A stretch of 64,000 nt of DNA from Enterobacterales bacterium CwR94 (GTDB lineage Bacteria; Pseudomonadota; Gammaproteobacteria; Enterobacterales; Enterobacteriaceae): contig KZ478071.1 of the NCBI GenBank assembly GCA_002837195.1, positions 1-64,000 of the forward strand, written 5' to 3'. Shown here piece by piece: positions 54,127 to 62,893 of this stretch. Positions within the stretch are counted from its first letter, which is position 1; every line of letters begins with the position of its first letter. Both the position numbers and the translations under genes were made by a program. The notes under the pieces were generated by a model. It was not told the DNA's origin, ran no database searches, and worked only from the letters and a program-made list of their open reading frames with translations.

Positions 54127-55326
54127 ATGCTTAAAGTTTTCCTGCTTTTTCTGTTACTGATTGCCGGTATCGTCATCGGGCCGATGATCGCGGGTCATCA
54201 AGGCTATGTGCTCATTCAGACAGATAACTGGAATGTTGAGACCAGCGTGACCGGCCTGGCCATCATGCTGATCCTCAGCCTGATTGTGATTTTGCTCGTC
54301 GAGTGGCTACTGCGCCGACTCTTGCGCACCGGTGCGAAAACGCGGGGCTGGTTTAGCGGACGCAAACGCAATCGCGCACGTGCACAAACGCAACAAGCGC
54401 TCTTGAAGCTGGCTGAAGGCGACTACGGGCAAGTTGAGAAGCTACTGTCGCGCAACGCCGATCACGCAGAGCAACCGGTCGTTAACTATCTGTTGGCCGC
54501 AGAAGCCGCTCAACAACGTAACGATGAGATGCGTGCAAATCAGCATCTTGAGCGTGCTGCAGAGCTGGCTGGGAGTGACCAACTCCCCGTGGAGATCACT
54601 CGCGTGCGCATACAGTTAGCGCGCAATGAAGACCACGCCGCGCGCCACGGTATCGATCGTTTATTGGAGATCGCACCGCGTCACCCAGAGGTACTGCGCC
54701 TGGCAGAGCAAGCCTATCTGCGCACAGGTGCCTGGAGTTCACTTCAGGATATCCTGCCTTCAATGGAAAAATCGCGCGTTAATGATGAAACACACCGTGC
54801 AGGATTGCAGCAGCAAGCCTGGTTGGGTCTGATGAATCAAGCAATGGCCGATCAAGGCAGTGAAGGCCTAAAGCAATGGTGGGGCAATCAAAGCCGTAAA
54901 ACACGTCACGACGTCGTGCTACAGGTGGGAATGATTGAGCATCTTATCGAATGTGATGATCATGAAATGGCACAGCAAATCCTGCTAGAGGGTTTGAAGC
55001 GTCAATATGATGAGCGTTTGATTCTCCTGATGCCGCGCTTGAAAACAGGCAATCCTGAGCAACTGGAAAAAGCCTTGCGACAGCAAATCAAACAACATGG
55101 TGCGACACCTTTGTTGCACAGTACTTTGGGCCAGTTGTTGATGAAACACGGTGAATGGCAACAAGCCAGTGATGCCTTCCGTGAGGCATTGAAGCAGCGT
55201 CCAGACGCATTTGATTACGCCTGGCTCGCTGATGCATTAGATCGCGAACACAAGCCTGAAGAAGCCGCGCAAATGCGTCGTGAAGGCCTGCTGTTAACGT
55301 TAAAAAATACGCCTGCTCAAAGTTAG
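54127..55326 (+). CDS. hemY: HemY-family inner-membrane TPR protein
   Basis: A 399-residue protein with two N-terminal membrane helices (about 1-20 and 40-62) and a cytoplasmic region of TPR-like helices (for example ALLKLAEGDYGQVEKLL, DAFDYAWLADALDREHKPEEA). The proteobacterial HemY is linked to heme synthesis by position and some genetics, but it is not the protoporphyrinogen oxidase of the same name in Bacillus. It ends the hemCDXY operon. Confidence 0.93.
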   Translation: MLKVFLLFLLLIAGIVIGPMIAGHQGYVLIQTDNWNVETSVTGLAIMLILSLIVILLVEWLLRRLLRTGAKTRGWFSGRKRNRARAQTQQALLKLAEGDYGQVEKLLSRNADHAEQPVVNYLLAAEAAQQRNDEMRANQHLERAAELAGSDQLPVEITRVRIQLARNEDHAARHGIDRLLEIAPRHPEVLRLAEQAYLRTGAWSSLQDILPSMEKSRVNDETHRAGLQQQAWLGLMNQAMADQGSEGLKQWWGNQSRKTRHDVVLQVGMIEHLIECDDHEMAQQILLEGLKRQYDERLILLMPRLKTGNPEQLEKALRQQIKQHGATPLLHSTLGQLLMKHGEWQQASDAFREALKQRPDAFDYAWLADALDREHKPEEAAQMRREGLLLTLKNTPAQS

Positions 55327-55342
55327 TCCTTTCTATCACAGT

Positions 55343-55370
55343 CCTCACCGCCTCAGGTGAGGGCTTGTTC
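55343..55370 (+). terminator. Terminator of hemCDXY
   Basis: A 7-bp perfect stem CCTCACC/GGTGAGG (55343-55349 with 55356-55362) with a 6-nt loop, followed by a T-rich stretch, 16 bp after the hemY stop. It faces the terminator of glmZ. Confidence 0.7.
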
Positions 55371-55384
55371 TCTGAATAACGCCC

Positions 55385-55586
55385 AAAAAAAACACCTGCC
55401 GCAAGCGACAGGTGCAAGATCAGGTCGTTTAAGACAACCGAGTGATGTCTGACTCAACGGTTTGTCCGGGATTCCAATATTAACAATGTAATAATGGATA
55501 GCTGGACAGCAGACATCGTAAATGGCTCTGCATCATTCCCGGGTTTATGAGGCCGAAGCGAACATAAGAATGGAATGAGCATCTAC
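55385..55586 (-). ncRNA. glmZ: Small regulatory RNA GlmZ
   Basis: On the minus strand the RNA starts GTAGATGCTCATTCCAT, the E. coli GlmZ 5' end, and keeps the conserved parts CGGCCTCATAAA and GGGAATGATGCAGAGCC. It ends with hairpin CACCTG/CAGGTG (55393-55415) and eight T (55385-55392), about 202 nt (about 207 in E. coli). GlmZ activates translation of glmS (glucosamine-6-phosphate synthase) with Hfq and is destroyed through RapZ/RNase E. The position after hemY also matches E. coli. Confidence 0.92.
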
Positions 55587-55598
55587 AGTGCTTAGTAT

Positions 55599-55614
55599 TG
55601 CAGATCACGTGCCA
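55599..55614 (-). promoter_or_regulatory. Sigma-54 promoter of glmZ
   Basis: TGGCACGTGATCTGCA on the minus strand fits the sigma-54 consensus TGGCAC-N5-TTGCA with a single mismatch, ending 13 bp before the RNA start. glmZ is known to be sigma-54 dependent, with the GlrK/GlrR system, in several Enterobacterales. Upstream DNA (55615-55852) is AT-rich and geneless; a TGTC-N6-GACA element at 55700-55713 resembles, but does not equal, the GlrR pattern TGTC-N10-GACA. Confidence 0.8.
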
Positions 55615-55852
55615 GATTGATATTTAGCGCCAAAATAAATTGCATCTCATTAATTATAAAGGAAATTAATTTACGCCAATCAGCCGTTTTTGTCCTTTGT
55701 GTCGCCAATGACATGTACAGGCGTATCAGTTAAGCGACAACTTGATTAAGTGTTGGCAAAGCACTGAAAAATTAATAAGTTAGATGTCTCCCCACAACGA
55801 CAAAGCGTCTCTTAGCCAGTGCAGAACATATTTTGTACGTGAGTTAACGACC

Positions 55853-55910
55853 GACGAAAAAAAACCTGTCACAAGGACAGGTTTTCTAAATTTGGTCGGC
55901 GAGAGAGGAT
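55853..55910 (-). repeat. Direct repeat copy 1: tRNA-Pro 3' tail plus terminator
   Basis: This 58-bp stretch is nearly identical to 56012-56069. On the minus strand it contains the last 18 or so bases of tRNA-Pro (ATCCTCTCTCGCCGACCA), then the AAACCTGTCCTTGTGACAGG hairpin and a T run. No complete tRNA is attached to this copy. The DNA between the copies (55911-56011) holds inverted repeats but no gene. Confidence 0.85.
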
Positions 55911-56011
55911 GACGACTTAGAACGTCGCCCTGCGGGCCGTTGCTACGCAACGTTGTCTCGCTCCGCTCGACTCAAACCTCCTGCGGAGGTTCTCATCCTC
56001 TGTTGGCTACA

Positions 56012-56069
56012 GACGAAAAAAAACCTGTCACAAGGACAGGTTTTTCAAATTTGGTCGGCGAGAGAGGAT
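56012..56069 (-). repeat. Direct repeat copy 2, forming the real tRNA-Pro end and terminator
   Basis: This copy overlaps the 3' end of the intact tRNA-Pro gene and supplies its intrinsic terminator (stem around ACCTGTC/GACAGGT followed by eight T on the minus strand). It lies 159 bp from copy 1, in the same orientation. Confidence 0.88.
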
Positions 56070-56128
56070 TCGAACCTCCGACCCACTGGTCCCAAACCAG
56101 TTGCGCTACCAAGCTGCGCTACTCGCCG
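56052..56128 (-). tRNA. proM: tRNA-Pro (TGG)
   Basis: 77 nt including an encoded CCA. The anticodon loop is TTTGGGA (anticodon TGG). The sequence starts CGGCGAGTAGCGCAGC and appears identical to E. coli proM. It is the last gene of the Arg-His-Leu-Pro tRNA operon. Confidence 0.97.
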
Positions 56129-56151
56129 AAATACTGCTTTTTTGATTTTGT

Positions 56152-56238
56152 TGGTGCGAGGGGGGGGACTTGAACCCCCACGTCCGTAAGAACACTAACA
56201 CCTGAAGCTAGCGCGTCTACCAATTCCGCCACCTTCGC
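56152..56238 (-). tRNA. leuT: tRNA-Leu (CAG)
   Basis: 87 nt with long variable arm and encoded CCA. The anticodon loop is TTCAGGT (anticodon CAG). It starts GCGAAGGTGGCGGAATTGG, as in E. coli leuT. It is the third gene of the operon. Confidence 0.97.
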
Positions 56239-56251
56239 ATGCCACAAAATC

Positions 56252-56328
56252 TGGGGTGGCTAATGGGACTCGAACCCACGACAACTGGAATCACAATCCA
56301 GGGCTCTACCAACTGAGCTATAGCCACC
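56252..56328 (-). tRNA. hisR: tRNA-His (GTG)
   Basis: 77 nt with encoded CCA and anticodon GTG (in ATTGTGATT). It starts GGTGGCTATAGCTCAG. It is the second gene of the operon, matching E. coli hisR in sequence and order. Confidence 0.97.
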
Positions 56329-56391
56329 ATCGTACTGCTTACTTCTACTAACGCGGTATACCTACCACCGCAGCTCTTGCGCACAAACATA

Positions 56392-56468
<77 letters not shown>

Positions 56469-56489
56469 TTAGCGCCGTTGCGGATGCGA

Positions 56490-56539
56490 ATACTACGGGC
56501 TACAGCTTTAGCTGTCCAGTCCTTTTTTTTAAAAAAGGA
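56490..56539 (-). promoter_or_regulatory. Promoter of the tRNA operon with upstream A/T palindrome
   Basis: On the minus strand -35 TGGACA (56513-56518), 17-bp spacer, -10 TAGTAT (56490-56495), then a GC-rich discriminator. Just upstream lies a perfect A/T inverted repeat, TCCTTTTTT (56520-56528) with AAAAAAGGA (56531-56539), placed where an UP element would act. It may also help end wec transcription. Confidence 0.75.
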
Positions 56540-56635
56540 TCTGTTTGCTTACGCTTTGTGCACCGCATCCACAAATGCTCTGTTTTCAAACACAAGCTAA
56601 CGATATATGTCGATATTTTGTACTAATCGTTGACC

Positions 56636-57373
56636 TTAAAGATCACCCCGTATGTGATAGCCAAGATACTTCAGCAAGCGCAACTGACGCTTTAAGCGAG
56701 TGGGCTGTGAGAGCAGTCGATAGAGCCATTCCAGCCCTAATTTCTGCCACAGCTGAGGTGCGCGTTTCACATGCCCCGTAAAAACATCGTACGTTCCCCC
56801 TACGCCCATATACAGCGCTTGTGGGTAGTGGGCTTTACAGTCACGCATCAATAACTCTTGCTTTGGGCTTCCCATAGCAACAGTCACCATTTTGGCCCCG
56901 CTGGCAGCAATGCGTGTCAGTAAGGCTTCACGCTGTTCTGCATTGAAATACCCATCCTGAAAACCAACGATGTTCACTTGCCACTGGCTACGCAGTTTTT
57001 GCATCGTCTGATTAAGCACTTCGGGTTTACCACCCACCAAAAATACCGGCGTTCCCTCTTGCCCGGCTCGCGCCATAAGACCTTCCCACAGATCAGCACC
57101 AGGGATCCGCGTAACCAGAGCATGCGGATATTTTTTGCGGATCGAACGCACCAGACTAATGCCATCCGGATATTTGTACTCTGCCTCATCAACCAGCGCA
57201 CGTACCTCGGCATTACTCTCAACCGTTAAGACCTTTTCGGCATTCATCGCCACTAAAGTGCCCACTTTGAGCGTGTTATCCGCATACAAATAATCAATAA
57301 ACTGCGACTGGCTATTAAAGCCATACAGCGAGATGCCGCGAATGCGATAGAGCGGCACCGATGTCGAATTCAT
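56636..57373 (-). CDS. wecG: UDP-ManNAcA transferase WecG
   Basis: A 245-residue glycosyltransferase (family 26) that adds N-acetyl-mannosaminuronic acid to lipid I to form lipid II of enterobacterial common antigen. The signature [18 protein letters not shown] and the preceding [14 protein letters not shown] are typical. It is the last gene of the leftward wec cluster and lies just before the tRNA operon, as in E. coli. Confidence 0.95.
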   Translation of the reverse strand: MNSTSVPLYRIRGISLYGFNSQSQFIDYLYADNTLKVGTLVAMNAEKVLTVESNAEVRALVDEAEYKYPDGISLVRSIRKKYPHALVTRIPGADLWEGLMARAGQEGTPVFLVGGKPEVLNQTMQKLRSQWQVNIVGFQDGYFNAEQREALLTRIAASGAKMVTVAMGSPKQELLMRDCKAHYPQALYMGVGGTYDVFTGHVKRAPQLWQKLGLEWLYRLLSQPTRLKRQLRLLKYLGYHIRGDL

Positions 57374-57382
57374 AGTTGTTCC

Positions 57383-58729
57383 TTAAGGCACCGGCGGCAG
57401 CATTTTTGTGTTGGAACGCAAACGGATAACACCCGCATGATCTAACAACCAAAACACCAGTTTTGCTATGAAAATACACAGCGCATAAATAATCGCAAAG
57501 AATACAACGCGAGAAGCAAAGGCATCCACACCCTCTCTGGCCAGCACGATCAAATTGAACACCGCGCCAAAACAAAAGGCCTGCAAAATCGCTCCTTTAT
57601 AGCGATTGGGTTCATCACGCCCTAACTGATAGAGCCAATCAAACCACTTGATGATCATGCCTACGCCGACTGCGCCAATCGGGATAAACCACACACCACC
57701 CATAATGATCAGAGAGCCAATCAGCGTAGGTGAAATAGCCAAACCGGAATGGTTATTCAAAACTTCCCACGTAAAGTAGTTGGCACTGTTCAAAATAGCG
57801 CTGGGCCGGTCTGGCCACAGCCAACCGGGGATGAAAACATAAAAATCACGTGCGATGGGTGCCAGCCCCTGGAACGCAATTTTGTCGTAGTTTTGCAGCA
57901 ACAGCGCTAAATTTTCCCACGGCGAGAAGGTATCTCGCGTGAGATAGAGGAAGGTATAAAACGCTTCAGAGCCTGCGACATCAAGGTTATAGCGGCGCAG
58001 CGCTAACCAAAACATACCCACAATGCTGAACACTCCCGCACTGCCTAGCATCCAAAGCGTAATCCACCCACGACTGATGCCAATAAACAAAAACAGCGCG
58101 AAAGCAATGATGATGTTAGCCCGTGTTCCTCCCACAATCGCGTAGGTCATTAGACCAAACGTGACGCAACTGATCAGGAAAAACATCCAGCGGCGCATGT
58201 CCGGACGCAGGAAATACACCACCAACATGGCAGGAATGAAGAAGTAGAAAAACCGCTTTAACGCAACGCCAGAGACGTCACTGGAGAAGATTTGGTTATA
58301 GGCTGTAAGACGAAACAGCAGAAAACCGTTATGCATAAAGAAGATGCTTACGGTGCCGAGTGCAATCGCTAACAAAAGCAGCCAACTCAAGTGGGTTTCG
58401 ACACGATTCATACCAAATCGCGGTCGCGCCTGCGTTGTCCGTCGTGAGATCAACCGAGTTCGGTAGCTGACATAATAGATTGCATAAAATGCAGTCGCTG
58501 CCAGCAGTGCCTGCAACAGATACTCAGGCGGCACAACGCTGACGTTGAAATTAAAGACCAAAATGCTGGTCAGCGGAAAACCAAAATAAAAGGTCAGGAC
58601 AAACAGCAAGGAAAACAGCAGATGGAAATTAAATCTCACACGGCGGAAATCCCGCCATGTGAGCGTCAAAATAAAGCCGACGGATACCAGCCACACCAAC
58701 AGCAGGCCAAGAAAAGCAGAGAGGCTCAT
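57383..58729 (-). CDS. wzyE: Enterobacterial common antigen polymerase WzyE
   Basis: A 448-residue inner-membrane protein (450 in E. coli) with about 11 hydrophobic helices and a large loop containing [18 protein letters not shown]. It polymerises ECA repeat units in the Wzy pathway. It lies 9 bp before wecG and 2 bp after wecF. Confidence 0.95.
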   Translation of the reverse strand: MSLSAFLGLLLVWLVSVGFILTLTWRDFRRVRFNFHLLFSLLFVLTFYFGFPLTSILVFNFNVSVVPPEYLLQALLAATAFYAIYYVSYRTRLISRRTTQARPRFGMNRVETHLSWLLLLAIALGTVSIFFMHNGFLLFRLTAYNQIFSSDVSGVALKRFFYFFIPAMLVVYFLRPDMRRWMFFLISCVTFGLMTYAIVGGTRANIIIAFALFLFIGISRGWITLWMLGSAGVFSIVGMFWLALRRYNLDVAGSEAFYTFLYLTRDTFSPWENLALLLQNYDKIAFQGLAPIARDFYVFIPGWLWPDRPSAILNSANYFTWEVLNNHSGLAISPTLIGSLIIMGGVWFIPIGAVGVGMIIKWFDWLYQLGRDEPNRYKGAILQAFCFGAVFNLIVLAREGVDAFASRVVFFAIIYALCIFIAKLVFWLLDHAGVIRLRSNTKMLPPVP

Positions 58730-58731
58730 CT

Positions 58732-59793
58732 TTATTTACTCTCCTCGTCACCCAATGCCTGTTGCCAGCCTTGGATAAAACCAGGATCAAAAAAGGCAAT
58801 GTCTTGCTTGTTTAAGTGGGTCATCTGGCGTTTCGCTTCCTCTAACAACGCGGGTGTTAATGCATCATCGCTGAATAAAACCGGAACGTGCTGTTCAGCG
58901 AGATCTTGCCAGAACGGGTTTTTCCGACTCAGCACAAAGGGCACATTGGCTTGAATCAGTAGACACAGTGTGCCAATGCCCTGTTGTCGTTCAAAGATGA
59001 AATAACCCGCGTCACACTGACCAATAAGCTGTAAATAAGCATCAAAATCGAGTCTGTCCGTGAGCAGTTGAACATTGTCAGCGGAAAACCGTTCTAATGC
59101 CGCAGCACGAACTTCTGCGATGTAAGTCTGGTTATTGTCAGGATACCCCATTGGTATGACCAAATTTACTTGATGACCAAAAGACTGGTAAATACGCTCA
59201 ATGGCATCAATGTGTCGATTACTGCGATCCCCTGAGTTACCCACTAAAAAGGTCAACATCGCGCGATTTTGTTGGATGGGGAGTGCCCAATCAGTCGTCA
59301 TTCGCGTAGGGAAGTAAATCAGCTGACTGGGTACGCGTGGAAAGCGCTGATGATAATGATGAAGATCACCGCGAGTGGCGAACACCTTTGCCACACGACC
59401 TTGTGCAATACGGCGTAAGAGATAAAACAGGCGAAATTTCAGGCTTCGCGAGTCCTCGTACAGGTCTGCGCCCCACACATGCCAGTAAGCCTGATTGCGG
59501 CGAATTTTGCCCGCTAATAACGCCAGCCAAATCCAGGCATTGAATTGACCATGGAAGAAGAAGGTCTGTGCGCGATCGGCCGCACGAGCAATAACCGCCT
59601 GCGCCAGCGATTTCTTATCGGCATAGATTTCAATTGTCAGTGCGTCAAAACCTGCAAATTGCTCGGCATCACGCGCAACCACCATAAATTGGCGGGCAGA
59701 CCGCGCAGGAGCGGCTTCAGACAATACCTGATTAAAAAAGCGCAGCACCGTAAGATTGTGATGCGGTAAATCTGAACCGAGAACATGAATCAC
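58732..59793 (-). CDS. wecF: Fuc4NAc transferase WecF
   Basis: A 353-residue glycosyltransferase (359 in E. coli) that adds 4-acetamido-4,6-dideoxygalactose to lipid II, giving ECA lipid III. Conserved stretches: [50 protein letters not shown]. The start is best placed at GTG 59793: its GTGA overlaps the wzxE stop, which suggests translational coupling. A TTG 42 bp upstream inside wzxE is less likely. Confidence 0.92.
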   Translation of the reverse strand: MIHVLGSDLPHHNLTVLRFFNQVLSEAAPARSARQFMVVARDAEQFAGFDALTIEIYADKKSLAQAVIARAADRAQTFFFHGQFNAWIWLALLAGKIRRNQAYWHVWGADLYEDSRSLKFRLFYLLRRIAQGRVAKVFATRGDLHHYHQRFPRVPSQLIYFPTRMTTDWALPIQQNRAMLTFLVGNSGDRSNRHIDAIERIYQSFGHQVNLVIPMGYPDNNQTYIAEVRAAALERFSADNVQLLTDRLDFDAYLQLIGQCDAGYFIFERQQGIGTLCLLIQANVPFVLSRKNPFWQDLAEQHVPVLFSDDALTPALLEEAKRQMTHLNKQDIAFFDPGFIQGWQQALGDEESK

Positions 59794-61049
59794 GCGTGAG
59801 TTGCTCGTCGTAAGTAGATGATAAAACCCAGGCAACAGAGGATAAACCAGACCATGTAGGTCATCATATAGGCTTGCGCCGCACCTTCCGCACCCTGCGC
59901 TGGGATAAGCCAGCGTGAAAAACCCGTTAGCAGAACAAACTGCGAAATTTCCGTCAAGAGATAAAGGCGTAATGCGGCTTTAGCGATAATCAAATAGCCA
60001 AATACATAGCATCCGACTTTCAGCACATCTCCCGTTAACTGCCAGACAAACAGGTCGCGCATACCGTGAAAAGCATCGGAGAAGAGCAGCCAGATCGCCA
60101 CATCTCTCAGTAACCATACGCTAAAACTGACCGCGATAACGGCAGGCATGACAAAACGGAAAGCCTTAAACATCTCACGGCGGATATCCGCTGTGTGTTG
60201 TAGACGCGCCAGTGTAGGTAGCAACCACACGCTAAAGGTGGCCGTGATAAATTGCAGATAAGCATCAGAAATCGTTGTTACAGCCTGCCATAAACCCACC
60301 TGCTGCCAGCTATATTGCACAGCCAGTAGATTACGCATCATCATCCAGGCGACAGGTAAAGTGACCGCCGTCATCAACGCCATCAGAGTATATTTGCTCA
60401 GGCTTCGCGCGAATTCTGGCTGCCAACGGGGCTTAAACCATTTTAAGGTGAATCCTTCTCGGCGCGCTAATAGCCAAACCGCGGGCAGAAGCGTTAATGC
60501 GGGCACCAGTGCCAAACCGATTAATGCCCCCGCGTATCCCCCTGCGAAATAACACAAGGTATATGCTGCAACGCCAATCAGACTGCCGCCAATCACAGAG
60601 AGCGCATTGCCTCGCGCATCACGATACCCTTTCAACACCGCGAGCGTCAGATTTGCCCACGCAATTCCCATTTGCAAAAAGGCAACGCCGCGAATCACGT
60701 TCTGATAACGTTCATGACCAAACAAAGCGTGGCTGATGGGTGCAGCAGCCAATAAAAAGACCAGTGCGACAGCCAGTGAAGAAATCAAGACAATGGTGGC
60801 TGCGGTGCCGGTCACCTGCTGTAAACGCTGAGGATCTTGTTGATGCTCAGAGACAAACTTAGTGATGCCATTGAAGATGCCCGCACCCGCCAAAACACCC
60901 AGCACCGTCAGTAATTGCCGGTAATTCCCCGCCTGACCAACGCCCTCAGGGCCAAAGCTGACCGCCAACAGTTTGATGACTACCAGTCCGGCAATAATCT
61001 TGACCAATGTAGAGCTGGCCGTCCAAATCGATGCTTTAGCCAGTGACAT
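59790..61049 (-). CDS. wzxE: ECA lipid III flippase WzxE
   Basis: A 419-residue polysaccharide flippase (416 in E. coli) with 12 membrane helices that moves undecaprenyl-linked trisaccharide across the inner membrane. The N terminus [20 protein letters not shown] is characteristic. Its start overlaps the wecE stop by one base, and its stop overlaps wecF, so the middle of the cluster is tightly packed. Confidence 0.95.
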   Translation of the reverse strand: MSLAKASIWTASSTLVKIIAGLVVIKLLAVSFGPEGVGQAGNYRQLLTVLGVLAGAGIFNGITKFVSEHQQDPQRLQQVTGTAATIVLISSLAVALVFLLAAAPISHALFGHERYQNVIRGVAFLQMGIAWANLTLAVLKGYRDARGNALSVIGGSLIGVAAYTLCYFAGGYAGALIGLALVPALTLLPAVWLLARREGFTLKWFKPRWQPEFARSLSKYTLMALMTAVTLPVAWMMMRNLLAVQYSWQQVGLWQAVTTISDAYLQFITATFSVWLLPTLARLQHTADIRREMFKAFRFVMPAVIAVSFSVWLLRDVAIWLLFSDAFHGMRDLFVWQLTGDVLKVGCYVFGYLIIAKAALRLYLLTEISQFVLLTGFSRWLIPAQGAEGAAQAYMMTYMVWFILCCLGFIIYLRRATHA

Positions 61050-62179
61050 TAGCCAAAAAAGCTCCGTAATGACGCAATCACGGTGCTTTGATTGTTGCTG
61101 GATAAGTTGTAGAACAGCGGCAAGCGTAATAAGCGCTCACTGTGAGAAGTGGTCACGCGATCTTCGCCATGGAAAGCACCAAATTGCAAACCCGCAGGGG
61201 AACTGTGCAGTGGTATGTAGTGGAACACCGCCAGAATTTCCGCCTCTTTTAACCAGCTAATGAGGCGGGCCCGCGTGGCTTCATCCCGCAGTTTGAGATA
61301 GAACATATGGGCATTATGTTCGCACTCATCAGGGATGACAGGCAGTTCAATCTCCCCGCGCTCGGCGATGGGTTGTAATGCAGTATAGTAACACTGCCAC
61401 AGATGTAAGCGCTGCTGATTCACCGCTTCGGCCGCTTCTAATTGCGCCCAGAGATAGGCGGCTTGCAGATCTGCCATTAAATAGCTTGAACCGATATCAC
61501 GCCAGGTATATTTATCAACCTGCCCACGGAAGAACTGGCTACGATTTGTTCCCTTCTCACGAATCACTTCAGCACGTTCAACCAGGGCCGCATCATTAAT
61601 TAACGTTGCGCCACCTTCACCACCCGCCGTGTAATTCTTGGTTTCATGGAAGCTAAAGCACCCAATATGGCCAATAGTGCCTAATGCTTTGCCCTTGTAA
61701 CGCGACATGACGCCCTGCGCGGCATCTTCTATGACATACAAATTATATTTGCGTGCCAGTGCCATGATGGTGTCCATTTCACAGGCAACGCCTGCGTAAT
61801 GCACTGGGACAATCGCTCGCGTTTTATCGGTGATAGCCGCTTCAATTAAGCGTTCATCAAGGTTGAGCGTGTCGGGTCGCACATCAACAAAGACAATTTT
61901 GGCACCGCGTAAGACAAAGGCATTGGCCGTGGAGACAAAGGTATAGCTGGGCATGATCACTTCATCACCCGGCTGGATATTGATCAGTATCGCTGCCATC
62001 TCCAGCGACGCCGTGCAAGATGGCGTGAGCAAGACCTTCAGGCTACCAAAACGCTGTTCCATCCATTGCTGGCAGCGACGCGTATAACCGCCGTCGCCAC
62101 AGAGTTTGCCGCTGTTCATCGCGGATTGCATATATTCCAGCTCGCTGCCTACGACGGGCGGCGCATTAAATGGGATCAT
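61049..62179 (-). CDS. wecE: dTDP-4-amino-4,6-dideoxygalactose transaminase WecE
   Basis: A 376-residue PLP-dependent aminotransferase that makes dTDP-Fuc4N for ECA. The PLP lysine lies in FHETKNYTAGGEGGA near residue 181; VIEDAAQGVMSRYKGKALG and SCTASLEMAAIL are family signatures. It is followed in the pathway by the acetyltransferase WecD, encoded 5 bp upstream in the cluster. Confidence 0.96.
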   Translation of the reverse strand: MIPFNAPPVVGSELEYMQSAMNSGKLCGDGGYTRRCQQWMEQRFGSLKVLLTPSCTASLEMAAILINIQPGDEVIMPSYTFVSTANAFVLRGAKIVFVDVRPDTLNLDERLIEAAITDKTRAIVPVHYAGVACEMDTIMALARKYNLYVIEDAAQGVMSRYKGKALGTIGHIGCFSFHETKNYTAGGEGGATLINDAALVERAEVIREKGTNRSQFFRGQVDKYTWRDIGSSYLMADLQAAYLWAQLEAAEAVNQQRLHLWQCYYTALQPIAERGEIELPVIPDECEHNAHMFYLKLRDEATRARLISWLKEAEILAVFHYIPLHSSPAGLQFGAFHGEDRVTTSHSERLLRLPLFYNLSSNNQSTVIASLRSFFG

Positions 62180-62184
62180 GATAG

Positions 62185-62874
62185 TTACCTGTATAGCCAG
62201 TAAGACGTGCGCTCTAACGAGGCACCACAGCGTAAATAGAGGCGAAGGGCCGGCAAATTAGCCAGTTGGGTGGCAACACGCAGTGTTTTCAAACGCCGGG
62301 CCCGACACCAATCCTGTGCTGCAATCATGAGCTTTAGCCCTATCCCCTTGCCCTGGTGTGCAGGCAAAGTTGCCAGTAAGCCAATTCGAGCTTCATCTTG
62401 AGCAATTTCGCGAAGAGAGACAAACCCCTGAATTTCATTTTGCGGCCCAACGGCCAACAAACAGAGGTGATCGAAACTGCCTTTCACCGCATTTTCGATC
62501 CACTGCGCATAAAATCGCGCACTGTCGTGCTCGGCAAACCACGGCGCCCGAAAGCGGCTATGAGAAAAAGCCTCGCTGGCTGCTATTCGCAGCGCGGGAA
62601 TATGCTCCGCTCGCGCGATACGCACGCCTGTGGGGCGCTCGCCAGCGTCAATGCGCAACAGTAAATCTGCTTCGCCTTCCACGAGGCGAAACCCCATCGC
62701 GCACAACGCATCAATATCGGAGGTTTGCTGAGCATCCAGTTTTGCCTGAACAACATCAAAGTGTTGCATCTGTTCATCGTCAAGCAACTGCGGCTGGTTG
62801 AAATCCAACAATCCACTGCGTAGACCGAAGAAGTGACTCTCCCATTCCAGTGCTTTGATTCCGGCATTAATCAT
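62185..62874 (-). CDS. wecD: dTDP-fucosamine acetyltransferase WecD
   Basis: A 229-residue GNAT acetyltransferase (224 in E. coli) that converts dTDP-Fuc4N to dTDP-Fuc4NAc. The acetyl-CoA-binding motif appears in LPAHQGKGIGLKLMIAA. The N terminus is variable, but WESHFFG is kept. The ATG at 62872-62874 with AGAGG upstream is chosen; the frame is open further upstream but would overlap wecC. Confidence 0.92.
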   Translation of the reverse strand: MINAGIKALEWESHFFGLRSGLLDFNQPQLLDDEQMQHFDVVQAKLDAQQTSDIDALCAMGFRLVEGEADLLLRIDAGERPTGVRIARAEHIPALRIAASEAFSHSRFRAPWFAEHDSARFYAQWIENAVKGSFDHLCLLAVGPQNEIQGFVSLREIAQDEARIGLLATLPAHQGKGIGLKLMIAAQDWCRARRLKTLRVATQLANLPALRLYLRCGASLERTSYWLYR

Positions 62875-62893
62875 ACTGCGCCACCTCTGGTGT

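Noticed and set aside
55940-56189. Two plus-strand frames across the tRNA-Pro region
   Set aside because: They are translations of the antisense of tRNA-Pro, its repeats and tRNA-Leu, a common false call.
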